Below, piece after piece: positions 1 through 8,320 of a stretch of DNA of 64,000 bases. This stretch comes from Bacteroidaceae bacterium (GTDB lineage Bacteria > Bacteroidota > Bacteroidia > Bacteroidales > Bacteroidaceae), in the NCBI GenBank assembly GCA_017557635.1, contig JAFYYH010000021.1, forward strand, positions 475,161-539,160. The letters run 5' to 3'. Positions within the stretch are counted from its first letter, which is position 1; each line of letters begins with the position of its first letter. The position numbers and the translations under genes were made by a program. Under the pieces are notes generated by a model that worked only from the letters and a program-made list of their open reading frames with translations, made no database searches and had not been told where the DNA came from.

Positions 1-1299
1 ATACTGACTGAGATGGAGCGCGTCTCAATTGCCCATCCCGAGGTGGCCTTTGAGCTGACCCATCAGGGTGAGCAGATACTGTCGCTTCCGGCATCGGCCG
101 TAAAACAGAGAATTGTAAATCTCTTCGGACGTAAGATGAATGAGGCTCTGCTGCCGGTCGAGGTTGAGACGTCGGTCGTAAAGGTAAGCGGATTCTGCTC
201 CAATTTGGACAATGTGAAAGGCAAGGGCGCAAAGCAGTTCTTCTTTGTGAACGGCCGATTCATGCGTCATCCCTATTTCCATAAGGCTGTGCTGAGTGCA
301 TACGAGGGTCTTGTGCCCGAGAGTGACCAGCCGTCATATTTCCTTTTCCTGGATGTGCCGCCCGAAACCATTGACGTAAACATACATCCCACCAAGACTG
401 AGATAAAGTTCCAGGACGAGCAGGTTATCTGGAAGATTCTCATGGCTGCGGTCAAGGAGTCTGTGGGCCGTTTCGAGGAGATGCCCACCATAGATTTCAA
501 TACTACCGACATGCCGGATATTCCCATCTATGACGCATCCCGTCCCGTAACACCGCCTAAGGTGAACTATAATCCTGATTTCAATCCGTTCTCATCAACC
601 CGCATTGAGACAGGTCAGACACGCTCAAACCGCGAGAACTGGAGCAAGCTTTACGGTGATGCCATTGAGCGTAAGGTCAATGACGGCGAGATACCTTTCA
701 CACCCATGAGCGAGATGCAGGTCAAGCCAGAGGAGGAGATTCTGAAACCGTATCAGTTCGCAGACCGCTTCATACTTGTACCCTCTGAGCAGGGACTGAT
801 GATCATAGACCAGCACCGTGCGCATATAAGAGTTCTGTATGACAGGTTCATGGCCAATGCCAAGAGTCACGCAGCCGCATCGCAGGGACTGCTGTTCCCC
901 GAGATGTTCCAGCTGTCTGCCAGTGACGCCGTTGTATTTGAGGAACTCAAGCCCCGTTTTGCAGCACTTGGTTTTGATCTGTCCGATATGGGACGCGGTG
1001 CAATAGCCGTTCAGGGCGTTCCTTCCGGTATGGAGGGACAGGATTATGAACGTCTCATCACCGATATGATTGCCGATATCCGCATCAACCCCACTCATGA
1101 GGAGGACCGTCAGCTTGAGAGTCTTGCCCTTGCCATGGCATACAAGGCAGCCATCCCGACGGGACGTCACCTGTCAGAGAATGAGATGCAGGAGCTTGTG
1201 CGCTCCCTGAAGGCATGTAGCATACCTTCACGCACACCTGATGCCAAGACCGTCTATATTGTCAGGTCCGTTCAGGAAATATCGAGATTGCTTGATTAA
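1..1299 (+). CDS. mutL: DNA mismatch repair protein MutL, C-terminal part (5' end outside window)
   Basis: The reading frame is open from base 1, so the N-terminal ATPase region lies upstream. What remains is the transducer domain (NGRFMRHPYFHKAV, then DVNIHPTKTEIKF, the conserved loop of GHKL-MutL proteins), a low-complexity linker and the C-terminal dimerisation domain starting near QFADRFILV. MutL links MutS mismatch recognition to strand removal. The endonuclease motif DQHA(x)2E(x)4E is degenerate here: the segment reads DQHRAHIRVLYD, lacking both glutamates, and the usual C-terminal metal ligands are not seen. This MutL is therefore probably not a nicking enzyme. It converges with yitT, sharing four bases. 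Confidence 0.93.
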   Translation: MLTEMERVSIAHPEVAFELTHQGEQILSLPASAVKQRIVNLFGRKMNEALLPVEVETSVVKVSGFCSNLDNVKGKGAKQFFFVNGRFMRHPYFHKAVLSAYEGLVPESDQPSYFLFLDVPPETIDVNIHPTKTEIKFQDEQVIWKILMAAVKESVGRFEEMPTIDFNTTDMPDIPIYDASRPVTPPKVNYNPDFNPFSSTRIETGQTRSNRENWSKLYGDAIERKVNDGEIPFTPMSEMQVKPEEEILKPYQFADRFILVPSEQGLMIIDQHRAHIRVLYDRFMANAKSHAAASQGLLFPEMFQLSASDAVVFEELKPRFAALGFDLSDMGRGAIAVQGVPSGMEGQDYERLITDMIADIRINPTHEEDRQLESLALAMAYKAAIPTGRHLSENEMQELVRSLKACSIPSRTPDAKTVYIVRSVQEISRLLD

Positions 1300-2234
1300 A
1301 CGCCGTGGTGCGTTTTCTTTTTCCAGAGACCGTACACCTCACTGACATTACCTGCGGTAATAAAGCCGTGGATGTCGTTCTTTTTCATGAAATTCATCAG
1401 GTTTGAGAACTCATCCTGTGTAAGCAGGGCCTGAATCTCAGTCTGCTCTTTTCCGCTGTAGCCGCCTGTCACCTTGTAGAGACTGCAGCCGCGGTCCAGA
1501 TCCTTGATGATGTACTGGCGTATGACTTCGTGGTCATCGGATATGATGCATACCCTCTTGCGCTTGTTGATGCTTGCTGTAAAGTAATCAACCACAATAC
1601 CGTTAATCCAGGTTCCTATCAGACCTACCACAACCATGCGGAAGGGGTTGATGGCAAAAGCCGAGCAGCAGATGATGGCACCTGCAACCGATATGGAGGC
1701 GCCTATGTCAAAATGGAGGTATTTGTTCACTATCTTGGCCAGAATGTCCAGCCCGCCGGTAGAGGCGTTTATATGGAACAGGATGGCCTGTGATGCGCTG
1801 AGCAGAAGTACAAAGCAGCACAGGTCAAGCCAGACGTCACCCATGACCGATGTACTGCCGTCAGTAAGCATATTGGAAACCGGGAGTACCTTTTCCCAGA
1901 GATCCATAAGGGGACCCAGGATAAGGGCTGTATAGACGGTCTTGATGCCGAATTCCTTGTCGATTAGCAGGTATGCCATTATGAGCAGAATGGCATTGAT
2001 GATTACTATGACAGTGGAGACCTTGACGGACATTCCCAACAGATCAAAGATTCCGCTGATTACGATAGAGAGACCCGATATGCTTCCTACAATCAGTTTT
2101 CCGGGAATCAGGAAATAGTTTACGGCCAGGGCGGCGATAGCCATGCCGAAGGTCATTATAATCAGTTCCTGCCAGAATTTTCCGGTCTTTACGGCATTCC
2201 ATGCAGTGCCGGCTGCATCTTTGATCTTACCCAT
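1296..2234 (-). CDS. YitT family membrane protein (DUF161/DUF2179)
   Basis: 312 residues. The first ~210 residues hold five or six hydrophobic helices (ELIIMTFGMAIAALAVNYFL opens the first), with the YitT hallmark stretch STGGLDILAKIV. The soluble C-terminus (about 220-305) is a DUF2179 domain, recognisable from GCSLYKVTGGYSGKEQ. The family sits in the inner membrane and its substrate is generally unknown. The gene begins 25 bases after the trpS stop on the same strand, so the two are probably cotranscribed; its 3' end overlaps the mutL stop codon. Confidence 0.88.
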   Translation of the reverse strand: MGKIKDAAGTAWNAVKTGKFWQELIIMTFGMAIAALAVNYFLIPGKLIVGSISGLSIVISGIFDLLGMSVKVSTVIVIINAILLIMAYLLIDKEFGIKTVYTALILGPLMDLWEKVLPVSNMLTDGSTSVMGDVWLDLCCFVLLLSASQAILFHINASTGGLDILAKIVNKYLHFDIGASISVAGAIICCSAFAINPFRMVVVGLIGTWINGIVVDYFTASINKRKRVCIISDDHEVIRQYIIKDLDRGCSLYKVTGGYSGKEQTEIQALLTQDEFSNLMNFMKKNDIHGFITAGNVSEVYGLWKKKTHHGV

Positions 2235-2259
2235 ATAGTCCTTTATTTAAGCGGGGTGA

Positions 2260-3252
2260 TTAATACACCCTGAATCCTATGATCTGACGTACTTCGCGAA
2301 GAGTCTTGGATGCGCTCTCACGAGCCTTCTCGGCACCGGCCAGAGCAATCTTGTCCAGCAGGGCTGTATTGCTTGAGAACTCCTTGATGCGCTCGCGGAT
2401 GGGATCGGTTGCTGCAACAATGTCCTCGGCAAGCTGCTTCTTGAGATCACCGTAACGCAGTGTGCAGTCATTCCACTTATCGTTGAAGTAGTTGTAGGTG
2501 TCCTTTGATGATACAACCTCGAGCAGGGTGAACAGGTTCTGGATAACATCAGGCTTCTCACTGTTCATGGCCTGTGGGCCGGCATCGGTAACAGCTTTCA
2601 TCACCTTCTTGCGGATTACTGAGGGCTCGTCGCACAGATATATGCAGTTTCCCTCGCTCTTACCCATCTTACCGGAACCGTCCAGTCCGGGAATCTTGAT
2701 TCCGCCCTCCTTGGCCAGTGAGAATGATGCGGGCTCGGGGAAGAACTCTACATTGTACATCTGGTTGAAACGGCGTGCGAACTTGCGGGCCATCTCCATG
2801 TTCTGCTCCTGGTCCTTGCCTACTGGAACCTTGTTGGCCTTGTGGATAATGATGTCAGATGCCATCAGGGTAGGATAGGTCAGCAGACCTGCGTTCACGT
2901 TATCGGGCTGCTTGCGTGCCTTCTCCTTGAATGAGGTTACGCGCTCCAGCTCGCCCAGATAGGCGTTCATATTGAGATAGAGGTAGAGCTCTACTACCTC
3001 GGGTACATCGCTCTGTACGTAAATGGTGGCTTTCTCGGGGTCCAGACCGCAGGCCAGGTACTCGGCCAGGATGGTGCGGACGCTGTTCTGGATGTTCTCA
3101 GGGGTGGGGTGTGTGGTCAGGGAATGCCAGTCTGCTATGAAGAAGAAGCATCTGTACAAATCCTGAAGCTTTATGAAGCTTGTCACTGCACCGTAGTAGT
3201 TGCCGAGGTGTAGGTTTCCTGTGGGGCGTATGCCGCTGAGAACTGTTTCCAT
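2260..3252 (-). CDS. trpS: tryptophanyl-tRNA synthetase
   Basis: Class I aminoacyl-tRNA synthetase that charges tRNA-Trp. The HIGH signature is HLGN at residues 15-18 within GIRPTGNLHLGNYYG, and the KMSKS loop is KMGKS near residue 195 (GLDGSGKMGKSEG). 330 residues is the normal bacterial length. The start is set at METVLSGIRPTG, the family's usual N-terminus, rather than an ATG nine codons upstream. It is transcribed away from tRNA-Val and leads into yitT. TATCTTCG on the minus strand upstream of the start resembles a Bacteroidetes -7 box with one mismatch. Confidence 0.95.
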   Translation of the reverse strand: METVLSGIRPTGNLHLGNYYGAVTSFIKLQDLYRCFFFIADWHSLTTHPTPENIQNSVRTILAEYLACGLDPEKATIYVQSDVPEVVELYLYLNMNAYLGELERVTSFKEKARKQPDNVNAGLLTYPTLMASDIIIHKANKVPVGKDQEQNMEMARKFARRFNQMYNVEFFPEPASFSLAKEGGIKIPGLDGSGKMGKSEGNCIYLCDEPSVIRKKVMKAVTDAGPQAMNSEKPDVIQNLFTLLEVVSSKDTYNYFNDKWNDCTLRYGDLKKQLAEDIVAATDPIRERIKEFSSNTALLDKIALAGAEKARESASKTLREVRQIIGFRVY

Positions 3253-3340
3253 TTTCTTGTTAAATATGTGTTTTTGCACTGCGAAGATACCATAAAAGAG
3301 CCATATCGGAAAAAATTTATGAAAAAAAGGTCCGAAAGTT

Positions 3341-3370
3341 TTTGACTGTTCACAAAAGTCCTTATCTTTG
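3341..3370 (+). promoter_or_regulatory. Bacteroidetes-type promoter of tRNA-Val
   Basis: TTTG at 3341-3344 and TATCTTTG at 3363-3370, separated by 18 bases, match the Bacteroidetes sigma-70 consensus TTTG / TAnnTTTG. The tRNA begins about 21 bases downstream of the -7 box. Confidence 0.75.
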
Positions 3371-3391
3371 CACCGCTTTTACGGAAAGCAC

Positions 3392-3466
3392 GGGCGTTTA
3401 GCTCAGCTGGTTCAGAGCATCTGCCTTACAAGCAGAGGGTCGGCGGTTCGAATCCGTCAACGCCCA
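3392..3466 (+). tRNA. tRNA-Val (anticodon TAC)
   Basis: 75 nt cloverleaf. Acceptor stem GGGCGTT pairs perfectly with AACGCCC (3459-3465), discriminator A at 3466. The anticodon stem TCTGC/GCAGA closes the loop CTTACAA, giving anticodon TAC. The T-loop segment GGTTCGAATCC is canonical. The CCA end is not encoded. An intrinsic terminator follows directly. Confidence 0.96.
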
Positions 3467-3518
3467 CAAAAAAAGAGGTTCGCATTTGCGGACCTCTTTT
3501 TTTGTGGGCGCTGACGGA
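3453..3518. terminator. Long palindrome: tRNA-Val 3' end plus intrinsic terminator
   Basis: The core is AAAGAGGTTCGC-ATTT-GCGGACCTCTTTTTTT, an intrinsic terminator for the tRNA. The pairing extends outward: arms 3453-3483 and 3488-3518 are 31 nt each with only two imperfect positions. The left arm includes the tRNA T-arm 3' half and acceptor strand (TCCGTCAACGCCCAC), mirrored by GTGGGCGCTGACGGA on the right. It would terminate in either direction. Confidence 0.85.
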
Positions 3519-3532
3519 CGGACCTTTTTTTA

Positions 3533-3565
3533 GTTCGCTAACGCGAACGGTGGCCCTCCGGGCCA
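3533..3565. repeat. Two adjacent small hairpins after tRNA-Val
   Basis: GTTCGC-taac-GCGAAC (3533-3548) and TGGCCC-tcc-GGGCCA (3551-3565) sit between the tRNA terminator and the stop of the minus-strand lipoprotein gene. They may help terminate the convergent gene, but neither is followed by a clear T-run on the minus strand. Function unknown. Confidence 0.4.
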
Positions 3566-3608
3566 TCTCGCTCGCATACTCGCTTCGCCCCAATACGTTG
3601 AACCTGCG

Positions 3609-4772
3609 TTATTCGAAGAGGGGTGAGAGGTTGAAGGCTAGGATTTCCTCTTCGTCCTTTTCATCCAATGGGATTCCGTAGAGGGTTTTGGTTTTCTCGT
3701 CGAAGGCTGGGTAGAATATGTAGTGATCCAGCTTGATGGATTTCTTGAAGTTTCCGTCCCAGTCAAAGAGCATCACCTCCGGTCTGGGCCAATCCTTATT
3801 GGGATCACTCATACTGTGATCACCGCCGTAATAGAATACCAGAAAGTAATCCTCAAAGGGCAGGGCCTCTTCAAAACAACCCCTCTCTTTATCCATGTAG
3901 TCAACTTCTCCGTTATCATTGTAATGCGGAACCTCGTTCGGCTCTTCCTTGAGAGTGGGGCTGCCATTCTGATGTACTGCAAAACTAATGTCCTTGTCCA
4001 GGTCATAGTACATGATGTAATCAGAAAACAGGAAAGGTTCTACAATCAGATTTTTGGAGGGGTGTTTATAGAATCTTCTTTGGTACTGATCCTTGGGCTG
4101 GGGACCCACTATGGCAAGCATATCGGACAATACTGTAGGTAATTCCATGAAGGCGGTGTCATGCCTGATCCAATAGTGTTCCTCAATTTTTCCAAACTCA
4201 AATTCAAAGCCTTGAATATATTCCAGGGTCTTGTATATATCATTGTCAAGGAACACATATTCCAGGTTGACTCTGAGTTTGGCCTGATAACCGTCCATGT
4301 CCAAAGGCTGTAAATAGTAAGGTAAGAAGTCTCTGGTCTGCTTCATGACAGTCTTGCCGGATAAAAGGGACTGGGTAACATCCAGAACCTTTATGCTTGT
4401 TTCATCCTGAAGGGGAAGCAGCAGGTGACCGTCATCGCCTTTAAGGACCTGTCTGCGGATTTCGCCCGGACGGTTCACGAATTCGTTCCTGGCTCTTCCC
4501 TGAAGACAGAACTTGCCAAGCAGTTCCCATTCATCGGAATAGATGAACAGAAAGCCGTCCGGATCCTGGGAAATTAAGATTTTATATGAGTCGCAGTTTA
4601 TGATTGAGGTTATCTGTAGCGGTAATTCGGCATCTACATGAACACCCTGGGCAAGTTGGTCGGATTTGTTCAAATAATCTATCTCGCGGATTTCAATCTG
4701 GGGTTCTTTCTTGCATGATGAGAAAAGAGAGAGGGTTAATGCAAACGATACTAAGAGGATACGGATTCTCAT
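3609..4772 (-). CDS. six-bladed beta-propeller lipoprotein (TolB-like / BF3164-type)
   Basis: 387 residues with a lipoprotein signal: MRIRILL, a hydrophobic stretch, and lipobox LFSSC (Cys20), so the mature protein should be membrane-anchored. The rest is a beta-rich repeat protein with the style of Bacteroidetes TolB-like six-bladed propellers (recurrent Gly/Asp turns, a GKFCLQGRARNEF segment typical of the family). Ligand unknown. It diverges from the phosphatase-fold gene at 4833 and resembles the lipoprotein at 5804-6961, though the two are well diverged. Confidence 0.72.
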   Translation of the reverse strand: MRIRILLVSFALTLSLFSSCKKEPQIEIREIDYLNKSDQLAQGVHVDAELPLQITSIINCDSYKILISQDPDGFLFIYSDEWELLGKFCLQGRARNEFVNRPGEIRRQVLKGDDGHLLLPLQDETSIKVLDVTQSLLSGKTVMKQTRDFLPYYLQPLDMDGYQAKLRVNLEYVFLDNDIYKTLEYIQGFEFEFGKIEEHYWIRHDTAFMELPTVLSDMLAIVGPQPKDQYQRRFYKHPSKNLIVEPFLFSDYIMYYDLDKDISFAVHQNGSPTLKEEPNEVPHYNDNGEVDYMDKERGCFEEALPFEDYFLVFYYGGDHSMSDPNKDWPRPEVMLFDWDGNFKKSIKLDHYIFYPAFDEKTKTLYGIPLDEKDEEEILAFNLSPLFE

Positions 4773-4799
4773 AACTTTCTTTTTTTGTTGACAAATGTA

Positions 4800-4807
4800 T
4801 ATATTTG
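4800..4807 (+). promoter_or_regulatory. possible -7 box for the secreted phosphatase-fold gene
   Basis: TATATTTG matches TAnnTTTG and lies 26 bases before the start codon at 4833. No TTTG is found at the proper -33 spacing, so the promoter is only partly supported. Confidence 0.35.
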
Positions 4808-4832
4808 AGAACGTTTTCAGAATGTTATTGTT

Positions 4833-5786
4833 ATGAGTTTAAGAAAGTTTTTGTTTTTGTCTCTCATGGCTTTAACTGCTATGGGGAGTGTACAGGGTAA
4901 AAAACTTCTCTCCTGGAATATCCAGGACGGTATGTGGTCTGATCAGGCCAACAATTATGACAATTTCGTAGAGTTTCTCAAGGCTACTGATCCCGATGTC
5001 TGTGTCTTCTGTGAGGCCAAGACCACACATTTGGAATCCGGTCAGGAACCTTATCTTCCTGCCGGCTGGGAGACGTTGGCCGCCCGATACGGTCATCCGT
5101 ATGTCTACCTGGCACAGGATCAGGACAACTCGCCTCAGGTAATAACCTCAAAACATCCTATCAGGAACATGAAGAGGATTGCCGGTTCACAGGACACTAT
5201 TGTAGGACACGGCGCTGGCTGGGTCCAGATAGATATGGACGGCAAGACATATAATATTGTCTGCATGCATGCCATGCCGTTTGCAATGGGTGGCGGTGGC
5301 AGGCCTCAAGGCGGCAGGCCCCAAGGCGGAATGGGCCCAGGACGAGGAATGGGCTTTGGAGGATTTGGAGGTGGCGGAAGTGATGAGTTCCGAAAGAAAG
5401 AGGTGGAGTATGTATGTAATCAGACCATCCTTACCCATGAGAATCCCGGGCAGGAGCGTTGGCTAATGATGGGTGATTTCAACTCTATATCCAGCTTGGA
5501 CAATGACCACTATAAACTGTCTGCTGACTCATCAATCTACTGTGTTCATGACTACATCCGCAATAAGACTCCCTATATCGATGTGATTGCTAACAAGCAT
5601 CCGGGTGAGTTCATACAGTCCAGCCAGAACGGCCGCCGCATAGATTTCATATATGCGACAGAACCGGTGATCAAGGAGATCAGAAGTGCCGAGATCCTGA
5701 ACTCAGGCTATACGGAGCAGCATAGGGCCACGGGCGCACAGTACTGGATACCGTCGGACCACAGACCTATACTGATAGAATTCTGA
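4833..5786 (+). CDS. secreted endonuclease/exonuclease/phosphatase family protein
   Basis: 317 residues with a signal peptide (about residues 1-22, cleavage near SVQG-KK). The family's catalytic motifs are present in order: LLSWNIQDG (Asn29), VFCEAK (Glu61), a His in CMHAMP, MGDFNS (Asp/Asn near 214-216) and the terminal SDHRPI. It should hydrolyse a phosphodiester or phosphomonoester outside the cytoplasm; the substrate cannot be told. A glycine-rich insert of about 35 residues (GGGGRPQGGRPQGG and on) sits between the catalytic His and the GDFN motif, where most relatives have a short loop. It lies between two propeller lipoproteins. Confidence 0.85.
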   Translation: MSLRKFLFLSLMALTAMGSVQGKKLLSWNIQDGMWSDQANNYDNFVEFLKATDPDVCVFCEAKTTHLESGQEPYLPAGWETLAARYGHPYVYLAQDQDNSPQVITSKHPIRNMKRIAGSQDTIVGHGAGWVQIDMDGKTYNIVCMHAMPFAMGGGGRPQGGRPQGGMGPGRGMGFGGFGGGGSDEFRKKEVEYVCNQTILTHENPGQERWLMMGDFNSISSLDNDHYKLSADSSIYCVHDYIRNKTPYIDVIANKHPGEFIQSSQNGRRIDFIYATEPVIKEIRSAEILNSGYTEQHRATGAQYWIPSDHRPILIEF

Positions 5787-5803
5787 AAGCCGGAAATTTC
5801 CTG

Positions 5804-6961
5804 TCAGATTGATCTGATCTTGTAGAAAAGAAGACAGGGACTTGATTCAAGAGTTGCTTTAGCGGCAATGTCGCGCAGTTTTGCCAGATTGGGATCCTGC
5901 GTTTTTTCGGGCAGGTCTTCACGCATCTGCATCAGAGACATAGGCTCTGCAACTCCGATGAACCAATCCTTATATGTGCCCTTTATTTTGTGGATGGGCA
6001 GGGTCTTGAGATCATCTCCGCGTGAATACTCATATCTTCTCTGCTTGCCGGTGTTCTTGTCTATGATGTAGTAATACTGACTCTCCATTATGTTGAGCAG
6101 AATGAATGATCCGGTCTGATGCAGTCCGGTGAATCCCACGAACCGGCCTTCATTGGACATGTTGTATGACGTGAAGAAATTGTAGTTGGTGATCTCTTTC
6201 TGTTCTCTCTCTCCCACAATGTTGTCAACTCCGGGAATCTCTCTGCATACGATGCCTTTGTCATTGTCCAGGACATAGATGTTTGGATCAAAAGGAAGTA
6301 TGTAGTACAGACTGTCGTTGAACATGTTGCAAAGGGGCTGGCCGCAGTACTCGGCCGTATTGTCGGTGGAGAACGGTACTGACTTGAAATCAGTGATGCT
6401 TCCGTCTTTGAGGTTTATGATTGAAAAGAGCAGACCGCTGTCATTGTAAATCCTGTTGTGTGCAAAGAGTCGGCCATCGGCCATCAACCGTACATCGAAC
6501 AGATAATTGATTCTGGTCTTTAATGCTTCAAGTTCATCTTTCCTGATAAAAGAACCGTCATAGTCAAAATACAGCATCTTTCCCTGAGAAGCGTCAATAA
6601 TGCAGACCTGTTTGGTGTTCGTGTCTACATAGAAGGCGCCCAGATACAGATACTCGTTTGATGCCCTGCCTTTCATTCCATAAACGGTATTCAGTGAACC
6701 GTCCATATTGAAGGAGTACAGTACATCATTTGAACTGATGAAAATAAGGGAATCCTCAACTACAATCTTTTCGATGTTACCCATGGGAACATCCTCGGAG
6801 AGTTCCACTATCTCAAAGGCATCGAAAGTAATACCGCTGGCATTGGGATACAGTTCCTTGTAGCCGGATTCAGAGGATCCGGAACTGTTTTTACACCCTA
6901 TGGAAAAACAAATGAAAAGACAGCCGAGAAGAGCTGCTTTAAAAGAATTTCTACAATTCAT
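5804..6961 (-). CDS. six-bladed beta-propeller lipoprotein
   Basis: 385 residues from the chosen start MNCRNSFKAALLG, which gives a clean lipoprotein signal with lipobox FSIGC. An ATG 16 codons upstream would put a poor N-terminal extension before the signal. The mature part resembles TolB-like propellers: repeated Asp/Gly turns, VYGMKGRASNEYLYLG early on, and blades about 50 residues apart. It is the last host gene before the prophage, and the element lies in its upstream region, so insertion may have separated it from its original promoter. Confidence 0.72.
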   Translation of the reverse strand: MNCRNSFKAALLGCLFICFSIGCKNSSGSSESGYKELYPNASGITFDAFEIVELSEDVPMGNIEKIVVEDSLIFISSNDVLYSFNMDGSLNTVYGMKGRASNEYLYLGAFYVDTNTKQVCIIDASQGKMLYFDYDGSFIRKDELEALKTRINYLFDVRLMADGRLFAHNRIYNDSGLLFSIINLKDGSITDFKSVPFSTDNTAEYCGQPLCNMFNDSLYYILPFDPNIYVLDNDKGIVCREIPGVDNIVGEREQKEITNYNFFTSYNMSNEGRFVGFTGLHQTGSFILLNIMESQYYYIIDKNTGKQRRYEYSRGDDLKTLPIHKIKGTYKDWFIGVAEPMSLMQMREDLPEKTQDPNLAKLRDIAAKATLESSPCLLFYKIRSI

Positions 6962-7151
6962 GTTATCGGAAAAGAATGTTACGTGAATACAAGAAGCAAA
7001 TATATTCATTATTTGTTTAATTTAGCGGTCGGAAAACTAACTTAATAATCAAAATATGTTCAAGGGACAAAGTAAAGGAATTTGCACCTATCGTCTTGAT
7101 AATCAATATATAGTTGCATAGCAATTGTTTAGAATAATTGTACTTCCATAT

Positions 7152-7211
7152 CCCTCACAGGCCCTCACAGGCCCTATGTTACCCGAAGCTACGGCCCTCC
7201 TGCGGCCCTCC
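7152..7211. repeat. short direct repeats before the integrase (possible arm-type or attL sites)
   Basis: CCCTCACAGG occurs twice in tandem (7152-7161, 7162-7171), followed by a third CCCT. CGGCCCTCC occurs at 7192-7200 and 7203-7211 with an 11-base period. Such repeats beside an integrase gene fit recombinase arm-binding sites or part of the attachment region. The rest of 6962-7216 shows no gene or tRNA fragment; it is AT-rich near 7080-7140. Confidence 0.45.
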
Positions 7212-7216
7212 AAATT

Positions 7217-8317
7217 ATGACACAAACCAAGAAAAAAGAACTTGTAACCCTGAATGAAAAGCCGCTTAAGGATGGTGGCAGCTCGCTGTATCTGAACTAC
7301 ACGATAGACGGAGTAAGACACAAAGAATACCTGCAAATGTATATTGTAATACCAAGGACCAAGTTAGATCGTCTGCAGAATGAGGAGACCATGAAAACAG
7401 CTCTGGCTATCAAGGCTAAGCGAATTGTAGAGTTGCAGAACGGCAAGGCCGGATTTGACCGAGCTAAGCATAAAGACATGCTACTGACCGATTATCTATC
7501 CAAGCGTATTGATTATTACCTCCAGCGTGACAGCAAGAGTTATAGCCAGCACCTTGAAAAGATAATACGCTGGCTCAATAACTGGGGTGGCCGCATGACA
7601 CTTAAAGGAGCCGACAAACAACAGATACTAAGCTGGTGCAAGTTCATGAAAGACGGCGGCCTGGCCAATACGACCATACGCGGTTACTTTGAGACGCTGG
7701 GTACTCAGTTTCGCGCAGCAGTCCGTGATGAGCTGATAGACGTAAGTCCGTTTGACCGCATGGACAAAGTTGAAAAGCCTGAGAGGGTAGAGGTAGAAAG
7801 GGAGTTTCTTACCATGGCGGAGCTGCGCAAGCTGGCGGCTACCAAAACACAGAGCGACCTTGTCAGGCGCGCTTTCCTGTTTTCTTGTTTCACCGGTCTG
7901 CGTGCGTCAGACATCAGAAAGTTGGACTGGAGCAACATAACAAAAACAGACACCGGTTGGATGTTGTCTATACGTCAGACAAAGACCAAGAGCATGGTGT
8001 ATATACCTCTATCTGATAACGCTATCAGCGTATTGCCTACCATACATCCTAAGAACGGCAAAGTGTTTGACAGATTGCCGCATGAGGTTACCGTCAATGA
8101 GACCGTAAGAAACTGGGTTAAACGCGCCGGAATAACCAAACATATATCATTTCATTGCGCACGTCACACCTATGCCACCCTGCTGCTTACGTCAGGCGTT
8201 GACATATACACCGTCATGAAGCTATTGGGTCAAAAAGATGTACGTGTCACGCAAATATACGCCAAGATAGTTGACGAACTTAAGGTAAATGCCATCAACG
8301 CCATACCCCAGCTCTGA
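7217..8317 (+). CDS. int: tyrosine-type site-specific recombinase (phage integrase)
   Basis: 366 residues. The N-terminal part is the SAM-like core-binding domain of Bacteroidetes integrases; the catalytic domain follows from about residue 195. Catalytic residues seen: Arg229 (TGLRASDIRKLDW), a Lys in RQTKTKSM, His313/Arg316 (FHCARHTYATLL) and nucleophile Tyr348 (VTQIYAKI). The usual second His of the LGH motif is Gln339 (LLGQKDV). It integrates and, probably with the helix-turn-helix protein at 60561, excises the phage. It faces into the element and its 3' end nearly touches the convergent gene at 8321. Confidence 0.93.
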   Translation: MTQTKKKELVTLNEKPLKDGGSSLYLNYTIDGVRHKEYLQMYIVIPRTKLDRLQNEETMKTALAIKAKRIVELQNGKAGFDRAKHKDMLLTDYLSKRIDYYLQRDSKSYSQHLEKIIRWLNNWGGRMTLKGADKQQILSWCKFMKDGGLANTTIRGYFETLGTQFRAAVRDELIDVSPFDRMDKVEKPERVEVEREFLTMAELRKLAATKTQSDLVRRAFLFSCFTGLRASDIRKLDWSNITKTDTGWMLSIRQTKTKSMVYIPLSDNAISVLPTIHPKNGKVFDRLPHEVTVNETVRNWVKRAGITKHISFHCARHTYATLLLTSGVDIYTVMKLLGQKDVRVTQIYAKIVDELKVNAINAIPQL

Positions 8318-8320
8318 CGG

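Noticed and set aside
625-1170. 181-residue minus-strand frame inside mutL
   Set aside because: mutL is conserved on the other strand over the whole region.
3519-3608. small gene after tRNA-Val
   Set aside because: Only hairpins and a T-run; no frame with a start and reasonable length.
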